DNA from: Romboutsia faecis | Lineage (GTDB): Bacteria > Bacillota > Clostridia > Peptostreptococcales > Peptostreptococcaceae | Length of the DNA: 64,000 bases | Direction of reading: 5' to 3' | Assembly (NCBI RefSeq): GCF_014323405.1 | Contig: NZ_JACRWE010000001.1 | Coordinates: forward strand, 1-64,000 | In this document: piece after piece, positions 62,453-64,000 of the stretch | Layout: each line of letters starts with the position of its first letter | How positions within the stretch are numbered: the stretch's first letter is position 1 | The notes under the pieces: model-generated | The model's input: only the letters and a program-made list of their open reading frames with translations | Databases searched by the model: none | Told to the model about the DNA's origin: nothing | Made by a program: the position numbers and the translations under genes

Positions 62453-64000
62453 TTCTATTTAAATAATTTTCTATTACATTTTTAACTTTAGGAACTAAAT
62501 ATTGAGATGTAGATTTCTCTTTCATATCTTCCATTACCATGGATATAGCTATTTTTGAATTATCTAAATCTACAGCCGCAAACCAACTATTTTCACTTCC
62601 TGATTTATCATCTTTGCTACCTTTGATCTCTGCCGTTCCAGTTTTCCCTGCAAGATTTACACCTTTTATCTTAGCTAAATTTCCGCTTCCATCTGAATCA
62701 TTAATTACCGCAGAAAAACATTTCTTTAACTCAGGAAGATAGTCCTTAGATATAGCTTTACTATATATCTTTGCTTCATTATTTTCACTTATGACTAACC
62801 TTGGAGTCATGATATTACCATCATTTCCCAAAGAACTATATGCCATTGTAATCTCTAGTGGAGTTGTAAGTACCTCTCCTTGTCCATAACCTGTATCTGC
62901 TAATAAAAGTTCATCCTCTAACTTTCCATTATTAGATATTTGAGATTTAGCCATAGGGTATTCAAATGTAGATTTTACTCCTATTCCAAACTTCTTAGCT
63001 TCTTCTATATACTTTTCAGCACCGATTTTTATTGATTTATCTGCAAAATATATATTGTCAGAGTACTTTACCGCCTCATATAAGTTAACTGAACCTGCAT
63101 CTTTTACTCTAGTTACTTTATAATCCCCCCAAGATGAACTATTTTGCCAATATAAACCTTTTATTTCCATTTTTTCATTAGGGTTTATTACTTTATTTTC
63201 AAGTCCTATTGATGCTGTAATAAGCTTCATTGTTGAACCTGGTGAATAAGCATTGTTAGCTCTATTATCAAATTCTGCATTATTACTTTTTTCCCAATTT
63301 TGGGCTATAGTTTTAGTCTTGTATGTTACTAATGTATTTGAATCATAAGAAGGTGAGCTTACCATAGCTAATACTTCTCCTGTCTTTGGATCCATGGCTA
63401 TTGACGCTCCCTTCTCTTTATTCATCTGATTATATATATCTTCTTGAAGCTCAGAGTCGATAGATAATTTAATATCTTCACCATCACTAGCCTCAGTTTT
63501 AGCTATAGTTATTTGTTCATCTCCTCTTTCTATATATATATGAACTCCTTCTTTTGCTCTTAACTCATCCTCATAAACTTGTTCTAATCCATTTTTACCA
63601 ATTTGACTATAAGAAGTATAACCTTTATTTGAATTTTTTGACAGCTCTTCCTCCGTAATACTACCAATATATCCAAGTAAACTACCAAATGCTTCCCCTT
63701 GTGCATAAACTCTAGATATACCCTTTTGTACACTTACCCCATTTATATCAGATAATTTTTTGACTTTTTCTTGTTCATAATTTGATACTTTTACAATAAA
63801 TAAAGCTTCATCGGAGTTTGTACTTTTATTTAACTTATCTTCTATGTATTCTTCACTTATATCTAAAATATCAGCCATCTTAATGATATTTTCATTCTTA
63901 TTTTCCTCAAAAATACCTGGGACTATATTAATAAAATTAACTTCTCCATTATATGCTAATAGATTATCATTTCTATCGAGTATACGACCTCTACTACCGT
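62448..64000 (-). CDS. Penicillin-binding protein (transpeptidase), N-terminus outside window
   Basis: At least 516 codons. The frame runs on to the right edge without a stop, so the start is beyond 64000. Near the edge is RGRILDRNDNLLAYNGEVNF, the usual PBP dimerisation domain motif. The transpeptidase core has SPGSTMKL (SxxK), YSDNIYF (SxN) and AGKTGTAEI (KTG). This is a class B PBP that cross-links peptidoglycan outside the membrane, similar in layout to PBP2/PBP2A-type enzymes; any MecA-like NTF2 domain would be outside the window. Confidence 0.9.
   Translation of the reverse strand, partial: GSRGRILDRNDNLLAYNGEVNFINIVPGIFEENKNENIIKMADILDISEEYIEDKLNKSTNSDEALFIVKVSNYEQEKVKKLSDINGVSVQKGISRVYAQGEAFGSLLGYIGSITEEELSKNSNKGYTSYSQIGKNGLEQVYEDELRAKEGVHIYIERGDEQITIAKTEASDGEDIKLSIDSELQEDIYNQMNKEKGASIAMDPKTGEVLAMVSSPSYDSNTLVTYKTKTIAQNWEKSNNAEFDNRANNAYSPGSTMKLITASIGLENKVINPNEKMEIKGLYWQNSSSWGDYKVTRVKDAGSVNLYEAVKYSDNIYFADKSIKIGAEKYIEEAKKFGIGVKSTFEYPMAKSQISNNGKLEDELLLADTGYGQGEVLTTPLEITMAYSSLGNDGNIMTPRLVISENNEAKIYSKAISKDYLPELKKCFSAVINDSDGSGNLAKIKGVNLAGKTGTAEIKGSKDDKSGSENSWFAAVDLDNSKIAISMVMEDMKEKSTSQYLVPKVKNVIENYLNRK

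Overview
The window is very AT-rich, has short intergenic gaps, strong GGAGG-type ribosome binding sites, many TTG and GTG starts and intrinsic terminators that often run into stop codons. Together with a Tyr T-box, a reverse rubrerythrin, a FeoAB system, a lone microcompartment shell gene and an MprF, this points to a low-GC anaerobic Firmicute. I infer class Clostridia, probably Peptostreptococcaceae (Paraclostridium/Romboutsia/Clostridioides-like). I see no prophage, insertion sequence, CRISPR array or rRNA, so this is ordinary chromosome with a few accessory pockets.

Layout. 0-7.8 kb: end of a reverse rubrerythrin, a cysteine-desulfurase/Fe-S pair, a small basic protein, an EamA exporter, a single BMC shell protein, and an MFS transporter next to a PucR-type regulator with a perfect palindrome between them. 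8.1-12.4 kb: an OPT peptide transporter followed by a PqqD-like protein and a membrane-anchored small protein, then a GPH symporter. 12.7-20.7 kb: T-box-controlled tyrS, a membrane protein, an ElaA-like acetyltransferase, murE, and a DtxR/MntR-type regulator divergent from feoA-feoB with a DtxR-like box between them. 20.7-31.1 kb: a YtcJ-type amidohydrolase, several uncharacterised genes, a glycosyltransferase-TPR protein, a tandem pair of dynamin-like GTPases and a group-2 sigma-70 factor. 31.4-36.3 kb: a candidate small RNA, a protein with an HsdR-N-like fold and a His/Cys-rich tail, a secreted CAP protein with 42-bp repeats, and mprF.

36.5-41.2 kb is a nucleoside-salvage locus. A bmp-deoD unit (nucleoside-binding lipoprotein plus purine nucleoside phosphorylase) has been duplicated. 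The two deoD copies are almost identical, while the second bmp is a decayed remnant. A purine-type amidohydrolase/deaminase is divergent from it. 41.2-54 kb: a siroheme/Fe-S domain protein, a CPBP protease, a patatin, an OpgB-like phosphoglycerol transferase, an alpha/beta hydrolase, an M50-like protease, transporters (DHA2 MFS, SstT, MATE) and a VOC protein. 54-64 kb: a tRNA-Asn with a mismatched acceptor stem, an NlpC/P60 protein whose membrane anchor lies upstream of the first ATG, a frameshifted reductase, acetyltransferase, ZIP transporter, esterase, a short cis-prenyltransferase, a secreted DUF1002 protein, a DUF4163/DUF3298 protein and a penicillin-binding protein that runs off the right edge.

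Three points most merit follow-up: the bmp-deoD duplication with signs of gene conversion, the unassigned promoter-terminator RNA at about 31.4-31.5 kb, and the dynamin pair with its flanking uncharacterised genes. I did not find a complete new multi-gene system that I could defend from sequence alone.
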